DNA of 64,000 nucleotides from Gari tellinella (Eukaryota; Mollusca; Bivalvia; Cardiida; Psammobiidae): NCBI GenBank assembly GCA_922989275.2, contig OV277872.1, positions 30,525,619 to 30,589,618 of the forward strand. Reading direction: 5' to 3'. The notes beneath the pieces were generated by a model, which was not told the origin of the DNA, ran no database searches, and saw only the letters and a list, made by a program, of their open reading frames with translations. This document shows, piece after piece, positions 34,455 to 44,753 of this stretch. The translations under genes were made by a program, and so were the position numbers. How positions within the stretch are numbered: position 1 is the stretch's first letter; each line of letters opens with the position of its first letter.

Positions 34455-34560
34455 CAGTTATAGTTCATTTGTTTGAAAATTATGCAACATAACCTGTTCG
34501 CTCCCTACGGTCGCTCCAGGTTATATTGCATAATTTTCAAAAAATGAACTATAACTAATA
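34455..34560. repeat. Palindrome of about 100 bp
   Basis: AGTTATAGTTCATTTGTTTG and its inverted match AAAAATGAACTATAACT enclose GAAAATTATGCAA / TTGCATAATTTTC and ATAACCTG / CAGGTTAT arms around GCTCCCTACGGTCGC. Confidence 0.8.
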
Positions 34561-34810
34561 CTTGTATTTATATAATAATTGCAAATAGATAATAAACGAG
34601 AACATGTTAAGTGTTGCGGATGTTCTTCTTTTCTGTTTAACCCTTTCATGATCAAATTTATCGTGAGAATTGTATCCCTTCGCCGTCATATTGTATCCGC
34701 TTCAATATTAATGTCTGCAATATCGTTTCCAAGTTGGATTTAAGACAGTACGATATAACTGACGTAATTTCAAACAAGTGACAAACAGTAACGCGGCGTC
34801 TGACGAGGAT

Positions 34811-34915
34811 AAACTGTTTTCCAATGCGTTTTATGACGTCATTTATAATAAAAGGGTTAAACCTTTTAAAAAGGTTTAACCCTTTCATTATAAATGACGT
34901 CATAAAACGCTTGGC
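34811..34915. repeat. Palindrome containing two TGACGTCA sites
   Basis: Arms GCGTTTTATGACGTCATTTA and TAAATGACGTCATAAAACGC are perfect; the centre is AAAAGGTTTAACC-type sequence. Each arm has a consensus CRE (TGACGTCA). This is probably a consequence of the palindrome, not regulation. Confidence 0.8.
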
Positions 34916-36237
34916 ATTATTCTGACATTATGTTGATTTTTTCCAAAAATGAAATTACCCGGGCATCTTAGAATGGAATTTAGGGGTTGCCCGACGGACA
35001 GCAGTTGGAACAATATGCTTGCCCTAGCTCAAAATTTGGTTGCCCGCCGGGCTCCGGGCACAGGATTTGTCGTGCCCTGTCCTGGCTGCCAGTATGACGG
35101 AAATACCAGTCTGGCACAGTCTCTGGCATATCATCATCTGTTTATATATTTTGTATAATATTAACGATACCCAAATGACATGGTTAAGCATGAACCCTCT
35201 AACTTCATTTACATTATCAAAGCAAAGAGACAGAAAATGCAGCGTGTATTTATACCTCCACAGGGCTTCCACTTCTCCGGATTTTTCCGAAATCTTCGTT
35301 TTTTGTACATTTCTCCGGACCTACGGATTTTTCCGAAATCTTCGGATTTGAAATGGGTTTTTTTTATTATTTTTTTTTAAACATCATGCGTGTTTTTACA
35401 TAGGAAAAACTGATATGGGTGCCAAACAGTTTAAATCAAGATCAGACGCGGCTTCACGCCACGTCTGATCTGGATCTGAATTGTTTACATAGTAATGTTA
35501 GTGGTGACTTGCAGTGAAAAGATTAAAGGTACGATTTCTAAAATTGCGCTTGAAAAGGTTGGAAAGTTTAGGATTTTATTAGCAAATTATTGTAGCTCTG
35601 TCTCAAAAAGACTTAACAGTTACTTGGTTTAACAGAACATCAAGTATATAAGCAAACGGTACTTTATCTGTTTGGCGTTTAAGCGACATAAACGACAGAA
35701 AATGATCGACAAATTGGTAACTTTGCCGCTCATTTTCTGTCGTTTATTTTAATTAAAAGCCAATAAAATTCAGTTCATTTCTTATATTTACATAATGTTT
35801 TCTCTATTTTCTAATATTTAATAGATATAACCTATTTTATTAGTATGCATGTGTGTTTTATCCATATTAGACGTTGTTAACACGAATAATGTGTACACTG
35901 AAAGGAACTGCATTACTGAAACAACACAACTAAATGATTCGCGGAGGGCAGATCCATAAGCCCCGCCTTCTCTGCGAAAGGTATCCGCCAATCTCGCACC
36001 TAGATAAATTGCGTCTATACGAATTAAACGTCATTTTTTTCAGTGGAATTGAATAGCGCGAATGTAAACATTAAAATATGAAGGGCTAACAGTTTTTAAC
36101 ATGATCAGACGTCGTCGAGGCCCTCGGTATCTGATCTGACTCCAGATGGTTTACAATTGACATAAATGTTAAGTACATGTGCACTTAACTCTTTCACTGC
36201 AACGGTGCCAATTTTAAAAGGCGACTTAGCAAACAGT

Positions 36238-36308
36238 TGGCAAACAGTTTGTATCCTGATCAGACGCCGCGTCACGCGGCGTCTAATCAACATGACGCAA
36301 ACTGTTTG
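36238..36308. repeat. Family A foldback
   Basis: The core ATCAGACGCCGCGTCACGCG / GCGTCTAAT is flanked by CAAACAGTTT and ACTGTTTG arms, the outer parts less well matched than in other copies. Confidence 0.75.
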
Positions 36309-36443
36309 GCACTAAAATTGGCATTCCTTCAGTCAAAAAAGCCCTAAAGCTGACTTCAAAAATATTACAGACGACACTACCAATATTGGTCAAATTTTGG
36401 AGGTAAGAGGGTTAGAGCAGACGATACAACTTGGCAGGACGTG

Positions 36444-37649
36444 CTAATGGGACAAAATAACGTCATTAACATTCAATTGTTCACTCTGTCGCTCTATTGT
36501 CGTGGTTATTGTTTGTCCGATATTGTCTGTTATGTCGACATCCTCAGCTGGGAACCAACAACGAAACTTCTCCTTGAATCTGGCTCTGTATGCAGAAGAC
36601 ATTAAGATATAAATTATGAAATCGATGGAACAGTTGATGACGATAAGGGCATTTGATATGTCAGAAACCATCCAGAAGAGATTCGACTCCGTTCCTTCAA
36701 ACGAGAACCTGTCATCCACAACCGAAAGCGTTTGCACGGACATCTGTGGCAATGTCAACACTGTGTACATACACAGTATTACTGCAACCGAAGCCATCAA
36801 ACGAAGCTGCATCTCAAAGTTGCCACCTCTGTTGACTCTCGATGTCACCGCTCTTCGTTTACGAAGTACATGTCTGTATTGTATGAATATTCCGATGTTC
36901 AGACAAAGCAGAATCACATATGGAAGAAATTCAAAAATGATCGTCTGTATGACTATGAAGTAGTAGAAAAAGTCTTCCATGTTCTCTCTTGACACAACTT
37001 CGTTAATAATAATGTTATTTGGTTCAACGATTCTTCTCACCTCTAAGCTGATCGGAAGAGGCAGAAGTCCAAGCACGAGAATGGAAAATACAATAAGTAG
37101 TATTTGCATGGGGTATTTAGCCAGTAGCGTCTCCTTCACAAGATATGGTGAACGAATTGCAATCAATCTTTCAAGGGACATCAATATCAAAGTCGATGAG
37201 TTCATAGCCCTGAATAGCAGGTCAAAGTATATACCGAGAACGGCCGTATGTACTTCAATTTGACTTCCTTGTTCAGCGTCAATCGCATCTATTACATGCT
37301 GCAATGAACGTACAATAAACACAAACATAAACAAGGAATCGACTGTGACCAACGCAAACATGTAGATGTAAACGGGATGCTTTGATCGCCTCGCCATGTC
37401 AACGAACACATCCAATGCAAAGGAATTGCCGATGATTCCGCAGGTACAAAACACTGGCATAAAAATAACATAGATCACGAATTCTACGTTACCTTTCGTA
37501 GCGTCAGACACTATGGTGTTTCTAAATTCATTCTCAGTGGTTACTGATGTGTTTATTTCAGTACTCAGGTTAGCTCCACTTTCGTTGGAGAACACGTGCG
37601 ACATGTTCAACGTACCGGTAATGTTTGATAGTCCGTCCGATCCAACCAT
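36444..37649 (-). CDS. Class A G-protein-coupled receptor 3, peptide-receptor-like
   Basis: Single-exon gene; an ATG at 37649 gives 401 aa (an open TTG-led extension upstream is not used). Numbered from that Met, the N-terminus is about 50 residues long with five N-x-S/T sites (NIT, NMS, NES, NLS, NTS). Seven hydrophobic segments follow: GIIGNSF in TM1, VDSLF in TM2, MSLERLIAI at the end of TM3 (ERL in place of DRY), FEFLPYVILLCL in TM5, ASVAVILCMYTVLTLP in TM6 and INCSIDFIIY in TM7 (N(S/C)xxxFxxY form). The TM7 style resembles invertebrate neuropeptide (FMRFamide-like) receptors, but the exact ligand is unknown. The usual Cys before TM3 and its ECL2 partner are both absent. It is not close to the pair at 25-31 kb. 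Confidence 0.88.
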   Translation of the reverse strand: MVGSDGLSNITGTLNMSHVFSNESGANLSTEINTSVTTENEFRNTIVSDATKGNVEFVIYVIFMPVFCTCGIIGNSFALDVFVDMARRSKHPVYIYMFALVTVDSLFMFVFIVRSLQHVIDAIDAEQGSQIEVHTAVLGIYFDLLFRAMNSSTLILMSLERLIAIRSPYLVKETLLAKYPMQILLIVFSILVLGLLPLPISLEVRRIVEPNNIIINEVVSRENMEDFFYYFIVIQTIIFEFLPYVILLCLNIGIFIQYRHVLRKRRAVTSRVNRGGNFEMQLRLMASVAVILCMYTVLTLPQMSVQTLSVVDDRFSFEGTESNLFWMVSDISNALIVINCSIDFIIYILMSSAYRARFKEKFRCWFPAEDVDITDNIGQTITTTIERQSEQLNVNDVILSH

Positions 37650-38334
37650 GTTGGAAACTACAGGTTTCAAGAAGCAATAACCTATAGATATATTTCAGTA
37701 AAGCTTGGGTTCAGTCGAGTTTCAATAAAGAAATATGACGTTTTCTAAAAGCAGTCTAAATAGTAATAAGCGACTACTAAAAGAACGCAGTTAAAATCTT
37801 GAAAGACCCAGACCTATTAATCGTTGGCAAAGGTAATACTTCCCGTTTAGGATCTTCTGTATCAACGTTTTTTCTGCACAGCTGTCATGTGTCAAAAGGA
37901 CCACACATATAAATATCCTCTTGTGAAAAGTTGCATAAAACGTGTACACGATTGACTATCGGTAGATTAAAATGTTTAATTTAGACAAACGAAACGTAAA
38001 ATCGCTTTTAAACTTTTGTCCTGTATTCGGTTTTAATGTCGATATGATCTCTACCTCTTTTTATTTTCAACTGCTGTTTTTAAAAGCACTAAGTTCGTAA
38101 AAACAATATACAGTGGAGAAGACGTTATTGTTTCCAAATAAACGCATTTTATTTCCTAAAACAAGCATGTCCAATGCAAAGAGTTTGTCATCAGATTACC
38201 GACGTCTGATCAGACTCAAAACTGTTTGCCACTCTAATTAAATATCAGTATATCCAAAGACCTTTCATTTGTATGTGCTATCATACTGGATGCACATTAA
38301 CCCATTTGTGCCCACGATTTCATCTATGGGACTT

Positions 38335-38402
38335 AGGCAAACAGTGCAGACTCTGACCAGACGCCGCATAATGCGGCGTCTGGTCAGAATCTACACTTTT
38401 TG
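38335..38402. repeat. Family A foldback with altered arms
   Basis: CAGACTCTGACCAGACGCCG pairs with CGGCGTCTGGTCAGAATCT around CATAATG. The CTGACC / GGTCAG pair replaces the CTGATC / GATCAG of most copies on both arms. Confidence 0.85.
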
Positions 38403-38689
38403 CTGATAGGTATTTCAATATAAGACAAAATGAAAATGAAATGTTTGACCATGCATCCCATTGATAAAAAATAGATTAATCCAATATATGAGCATGGAAG
38501 AATCCACTGGATATAAATAGGTTAAGTTCAATAAAACACGAAATAATAACGCCTTCTCCTCTGTAGTCCAGTACCTACAGTGGAGAATCTGTTATTCTTT
38601 CCCGTTTAAACGCAAACGTACGCAAACGCAAAGCATTAAAACGTAGAAAAGAACAACTTTTGGACAATTCTGATAATTCTTGTTTATCT

Positions 38690-38762
38690 TGGTGGCAAAC
38701 AGTTTGGAGCCTGATCAGACGCCGGGTTACCCGGCGTCTGATCTGGCTCCAAACTGTTTGCT
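38690..38762. repeat. Family A foldback with altered arms
   Basis: CAAACAGTTTGGAGCC pairs with GGCTCCAAACTGTTTG, and the tip is GCCGGGTTACCCGGC in place of GCCGCGTTACGCGGC; both changes are complementary. The copies near 39893 and 57490 are of the same subtype. Confidence 0.85.
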
Positions 38763-39289
38763 CTGCAAATAATAGTTTTAGCGTAAACGCGTTTATTGGG
38801 AAAGAATAACAGATTCTCCACTGTATTTCTACTTTGAGCGTATTAATAAAGTATCATATAACTGTCTATATCTAATAGTAACATCTAACGTTCACTATTG
38901 GTAGCAACGTTTAAAAGTTAGTAAAAACGTGTGGTTTGTATTTATACCGCAGGCTCGTTCTACTTAACCTTGTAAATGCTAAAGGTGATATTTTTCTAAA
39001 AATGGCAAACAGATTGGACCAAGACCAGATACTGCGTAAATCGAATATGTATCTTAACTGTTTAACACGTGTCTTAAGAGCATACATACCAAAATGTCAT
39101 ATGTATAACTTTGAGAAATAACAGCAGATGATAATCTTAAATAAATGTATACTATACTACAACATACAAAAGGTTAAGACATAATTCACGTTTAGCCAAT
39201 GAAAGCTGACGATGGTGATGAACTATTATAGAGTGGAGATTATGTGGTTATTTCTCAATAAGCTTTTATGCTAAAAATATCAAATCCAT

Positions 39290-39649
39290 TACAGCGCTCC
39301 CTCTCTACAACGATACCCAATGGGAGACAAAAATTGTGTGAGTTTTTCGGAGGGAGTCGTTATAGGGAGGGAAATTGGCTACATTTGCAAACAGCTTGAA
39401 TCCAAATCAGACGCCGCGTTACGCGGCGTCTGATCTGGATTCAAGCTATTTGTCACTCGTCATAAAGTTTTTTCTGTCAAAATGTCCAATATGTAATTTT
39501 GAGAAAAACAGCAGACGACAACTTTAAGCACACGATATTACAGCAATAGAATCGATAGACATGATTGTCCTGGTTAGGAAACTGCGACAAGGGTCGTTGT
39601 AAGGAGGGAGTCGTTTTTGGGAGGGCCGTTGTAGAGAGGGGGCACTGTA
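39290..39649 (+). mobile_element. TA-flanked MITE with central foldback
   Basis: CAGCGCTCCCTCTCTACAACG at the left and CGTTGTAGAGAGGGGGCACTG at the right, TA on both sides. A near-perfect family A foldback (about 39388-39452) lies off-centre within it. Confidence 0.85.
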
Positions 39650-40617
39650 TAAACATTATTTGGCCAGAGTCGAGGTCTGATCTAGCTCATAAGAGTTGAC
39701 AACATTTTCAATGAAATGACATTGTCTAAATTTCACAACTATGCGGTTGCGTTTCGTTTCGATCAAGAAAAATAACGTATTCTCCATTGTACAGTGGAGA
39801 ATACGTTATTCTTTACCCTTTTAAACGCAATCACAAAACACTGAAATGTAGAAAATTACAAATTTTGATAATTCTATTTATTTTAATCTAAGCGGCAAAC
39901 AGTTTGGAGCCTGGTGAGACGCCGGGTTACCCGGTATCTAATCTGGCTCCAAACTTTTTGCAATGGAAATAACAGTTTTAGCGTAAACCCGTTTATTGGG
40001 AAATAATAATGTATTCTCCCTGTTGGGAAAACGTAATGCGGAAAAGCTGTCAAAGAAGCCTTATTGTTCACGTTTCATGTTCGGTTTAAGTTGCCAATCT
40101 AATTACAGACTAACAATGCATCCACCATTGAAAATCAACTTGATTCAGGTTTAAATGTTAACCCTTCTCCTGTTTCTAAACCCATTCACTCTCAGTGACG
40201 TCATAAAGCGTTTTTACCAATATAATGGATATTCGTAGAGGATGACGTTTCATGAAACGGATTAAGTTTGTTTGTTAATAAGAAACGTGTATCGTTAAAT
40301 GGATTTTCCCAGTGCAATAATAAACAAAATTAGATTAAGGCAGTATGACTGACATACTTTCAAACAAAGTAGCAAACAGTTTTGATCCTAATCAGACACC
40401 GCGTTACGCGTCATGATCAAAACTGTTTGCAAATGAGCTTTATGACGTCGTTGAACGTCCGATAAGATGGACGTCAGAAAGTTCGTGTTATCGTGGTTTT
40501 ACAGCTGAAGCATTAACCCCTTCACTGCCTTGACGTCTTCAATTTTAAACAATTGTCGTCTGCTTTTATCTCTTAATTTTTAATTTTGCTTTTTTGACTG
40601 AAAAAATATTGAAATGA

Positions 40618-40912
40618 GTGTCAAAGAGTTTGGATCCTGATCAGACGTCGCGTTACGCGGCGTCTGATCAGGATCCAAACTGTTTACAAAAAACTGTTGT
40701 GCTCGGAGTAAGGCAGTGAAGGGGTTAAACGTGACTTAACCCTTATCATGCTGAACTATCGTCTGCTAAAATATATATCTTCTGCGCAAAATATGATAAT
40801 TAATTTTGATATTTTCTAAAACTTGAGAAAATATTAAAATGAGTGGCAAACAGCTTGGATCCAGGTCAGACGCCGCGTTACGCGGCGTCTGACCTGGATC
40901 AAAGCTGTTTGC
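40618..40912. repeat. Two family A foldbacks in a row
   Basis: Copies at about 40618-40686 and 40843-40912 share ACGCCGCGTTACGCGGCGTC tips. In the second, GGATCC...AGGTCAGACG pairs with CGTCTGACCTGGATC, again changed on both arms relative to the first. Confidence 0.85.
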
Positions 40913-43900
40913 AAATATTAGCCAAGCCGCGCTTAGCACGATAAGGGGTAACTTTTCCCCTAGGTCATCGTCTGCTTAATACTATGTCATACCGTAGATA
41001 TTCAATAATATAGATAAGAGCTTACATGTATTAATAATGATAACTTTAGAAGTTGCATATGTGGTATTGTTTGTTTATTCTCTTCTCGTTATCCTATGTA
41101 TATATCGCCAATGTTATGGCAACAGACATGTATATGTTATGCCAAATAAATATATTGAATTGAATTGAATTGTTGTCTGCTAAATGGTTCGTCTGCACAA
41201 AGAATTTAAAATTTTTAAACGGTTAAAATTAGTTCGCGTCCTAAAGAGTTTGGATCTACTGTATAGTATAGTAGGACAGACGCTGACTTTCTCGGCGTCT
41301 GATCCAGTCCAAAGCTGTTTTTGTCCGCAAACCAAATTGTACGTCGCGTGTTTAACAGTTAAGGTTAAAACTTTAAGATCCATGGAATATAATAATGGTT
41401 TTATCACGTACTCTTTTGATATTTTAACAATATTTCTACTATGCTGTTTGGCAATGAGATTATAGTAATTGTTCAATTTGCAAGTAATAGTCAGATCACG
41501 AAGATACAGAGGCTTACGTATAACTACGTCAACGATCAATAAAAAACATCACGCATTAATATTTTACTATTAAAGTCTTAGTATTCAAATCTGATTATTG
41601 GCGATTGGGAACCAATGAAACGATGAAACCCCCAGTTTACATTGTACATAGGTCGTTTGCAGTTAAAAAAACCCACGATAAATCGAAGATAATTACTAAA
41701 TTATTTGACGTATTTAAATGAAATTTTGCATACACTTATATAAAGTATATGCCTATACCAACTCTGACAAGAAAAATCATATTTTTTATAGACTGACTAA
41801 AATATTTTTTGTTTTGTTTTATATAAATTTTGTGTCGCTGAAAATGGTCATTTACGTGGGGTGTTATTGGCTGTTACCTTGATCCCGTTTGTTTACCTGT
41901 ACGTTGGAGAACATCTCGCGATTGTTGCTTCTGTCTGAGAGGTGAATCCCGTGCTGATATTGGATTTTGAAGTTGGACAAAATTAATTGTGAGTCCCGAT
42001 TACAGTTTTATACTGTGATGCCAGTAGGGTCTACCAAGCACCCCCCCCCCCCCTCCGATTTTTTTCATGGGTACCAAATGTGCAGAAGGGTCTACTGAAT
42101 CAGAATAGAGAATGTACTCAAAAATAAACTATTTAAGGCTATGTGTATTTTAACCGTTTCCATGGCAACCCCCTATATTTGTTATGATTACCCATACCTG
42201 AAAAATCATCCATATCACAGCCAGTTGTTGTCCCAAACATATAAAACTGGTACCAAATTAGAAAGGTAAGACATGAAGCTTTTACTTCCAATTATTTTCT
42301 TGTAAATATCATGCACTTATTTTTGTGCAAAGAACTTGGATCAAGATCAGATGCCGCGTAACACGGCGTCTGATCTGGATCCAGACTATTTGACCGTAAC
42401 CGTACACAGAACCCGCACTAATTAGCAGGACATTTATAAGCGTAATAAATTTCTCCCAGCATGAAGTCCATGCTTCTTGAACATGCCGATTATCTATGAA
42501 GTGCATGTTAGGGAACTGGACACCAGGGGGTTGCCACTTTAATAAAACAAATCAATGCTACCCGTGCGTGTAACTTGAACATGTGTTTTTGACTTCTGTA
42601 ACCGCATGATGTTTATATATTATACAAATCACAAAAAATAAAGATACTAGAATTGAATTGAAAAAAAAATAACAAAAAAACAACAACATCAATGCGCCTG
42701 GTTTGGTTGATGACTGGATTAACCCTCTCATTACTGAATACCAGTAACATGATGACTATTGCAATTGCAAACAGTTGTAATCCAGACCAGGCTGCAAAAA
42801 TGTCGGATTCATAGAGTATGTCTCTTGAAATATAGTTTACCCCTTTTTCAAAGTAAGCTCTTTATGACACATTTTATCTTTTCTTCGCATGAGGATCATC
42901 AGAGAGAGAGAGACTGACAGACAGACATTCATACAGAAAGATGGAGACAGAAAAGAAGAAGCGAGAGACTAACAGACAGAGATATAAGAAAAACAGACAG
43001 ACAGAGAGAGAGACAGACAGTCACACAAAGAGAAACAGAGACATAAAAACAAAAAAGAGGCAAACAGACAGTGGCACAAAAATATAGACACACACAAAGA
43101 GACAGGGGTAATAGAGACCGTGAACAGAGGGCTTTTTTAGAAATATATTTTATTTTCATTCTACACCCACTTTCTAACTTTTCATGACATTTGGACATAT
43201 GAAAACACCAAATATCGACAGAGTGTGGTTAATTTGCTCTCGAACAGATCTATAGGATCTAAATCTGTACTTTTTCCTGGAGCATATGAATAACTCGATC
43301 GATCAACACATCTGCTGTGTAAAATGTACAGCACAGTCTGAAAAAATAAAATTAAAACAAACATGCAACACTTTGAGTGTGTATTTCGCTACATGTATGT
43401 AATTTACATGGGTGAAAGTTGGCAAAACTGAAAATACTGAAAACTATGCTGGGGGGGGGGCGCCAGGGCCCCCAGTGGGTCCAGGGCAGGGCCCTGACCG
43501 GGGGGGCCAGGGGGCCGGAGGCCCCTTGAAGCTCCTTGGTTTTAACCATGGAGAAAGGACAAACCTTTCTCCATGGTTTTAACATGGAGGAAGTATTCCT
43601 CCATGGTTTTAAGCATTTTGAAGGTATGAAACTGTTGGAAAATTGTTTAAAAATGACAATCAATAGAAAAATATAAAAATAATGTTCTTGGTCATTATGA
43701 AGCATATTAATGTTTTCCAAAGATTGAAAAATAAATCTTAATTTTGATTTTATTTAACAAAAGATGGAAAATGCTTTCAGCAAACTGTTCCAAAGTAAAT
43801 GATAAGCACTCTGCTTTTACAATTATCACTGTAAGGCCACGGAAATATGTTTCTAGTTAGGTCCGTGTATGAGTTAGATCCAAGGGAGAAAAATATGGTA

Positions 43901-44583
43901 TGGTATGTAGGTTTTCTATCATTATACTGTTTTATAAAGCTGTGTGTATAAGATTTTGTATCACTGACACTTAAAAATTATGACATGTATTACTAGATCC
44001 AATACAAAACATTTAGAACATACTCTATATATTTACAGTCAAGCATTACCATAAAAACTGACTCTGGTTGTTTAAGCTTTTGCAAGGATACTGTACATAT
44101 CTCGTTCAGAAGGTTCTGATGGGTACAGTCTGATCTAGATAGTCTACATTGTTCGTACAGGATAGATGTACATATAATTCATTACTGGTCCTTGCTTTCA
44201 GTTAACAGTTTAGAGTATTCAAATAAATCATTGTTGTCAGTATTTTTCAGTTGCATATATCATGGAGGAATTATATATAGGTTTATATAATTCCTCCATG
44301 CATATATGCAGACTGTAATTTCTTCATGGTACCCCGTTACCACAGACAGGTACCCTTCGCATGTTAGATATTTGTCTCTCTTCAGTCCCTTCTGTATTCT
44401 GCAAAACTAACAAACTGTCATAGCTGGAGTTTTGTTTGGCGAGGGGGGATTTGAAGGAATCTCTCTCATCTATACAGAGTGTATAGACCTTTAAGACAAA
44501 ATATAGCAATTTGGTAGTATCTGACCTATAAAATCAAAAAACGATGTCTTCCGAATGATAGATGTACATGTACCTGTTGAACC

Positions 44584-44591
44584 ACTTCCGG
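44584..44591 (-). promoter_or_regulatory. Possible ETS-type promoter element of ADI1
   Basis: ACTTCCGG (reverse complement CCGGAAGT) lies about 40 bp before the ADI1 start codon. Such ETS-core motifs are common near start sites of housekeeping genes. No TATA box is evident. The call is by motif and position only. Confidence 0.35.
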
Positions 44592-44630
44592 TAAGTTTGC
44601 TAATTGTTTTCGTGTAGAATAAGAATCAAA

Positions 44631-44753
44631 ATGGTTCGTGCATGGTATATGGATGATGACACAGAAACAGACCAGCGTCAACCTCACCAGACAGACCCGT
44701 TAAAGCCAGTGTCACTGGAGAAACTGAAAGAAATCAATGTGCTGTACTTCAAG
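44631..44753 (+). CDS. ADI1: ADI1 exon 1
   Basis: Encodes 41 residues from MVRAWYM to INVLYFK, with the family's usual start, and ends AAG before the donor GTAAAGT. Confidence 0.93.

Larger units (their letters stand above)
31070..36443. other. Intergenic block rich in palindromes
   Basis: No gene is supported. Family A foldbacks lie near 31268-31335, 35425-35490, 36090-36155 and 36238-36308. Three longer palindromes are listed separately (32582-32680, 34455-34560, 34811-34915). A G-run occurs at about 34185-34200 and a small hairpin with CATTTTCTGTCGTTTATTT at about 35690-35750. Short ORFs here have no domains. Confidence 0.6.
37671..44580. other. Intergenic block dominated by family A foldbacks
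   Basis: No supported gene between the third receptor and ADI1. Foldbacks recur near 38335, 38690, 39388, 39893, 40370, 40618, 40843, 41240 and 42325. A MITE lies at 39290-39649. Runs of TTGAATTGAATTG (about 41153-41170) and GAATTGAATTG (about 42650) look like LINE/SINE tails. There is a C-run at about 42040-42052, an AGAC/AGAG-rich microsatellite at about 42900-43110, and a G/C-rich patch with CCATGGAG inverted repeats at about 43450-43620. Confidence 0.6.

Noticed and set aside
38690..38762. Perfect hairpins as transcription terminators
   Set aside because: Rho-independent terminators are bacterial; these stems lack a following T-run and occur far from genes and inside introns.
42929..43198. 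89-codon minus-strand ORF rich in Leu, Ser and Val
   Set aside because: It translates an AGAC/AGAG microsatellite.
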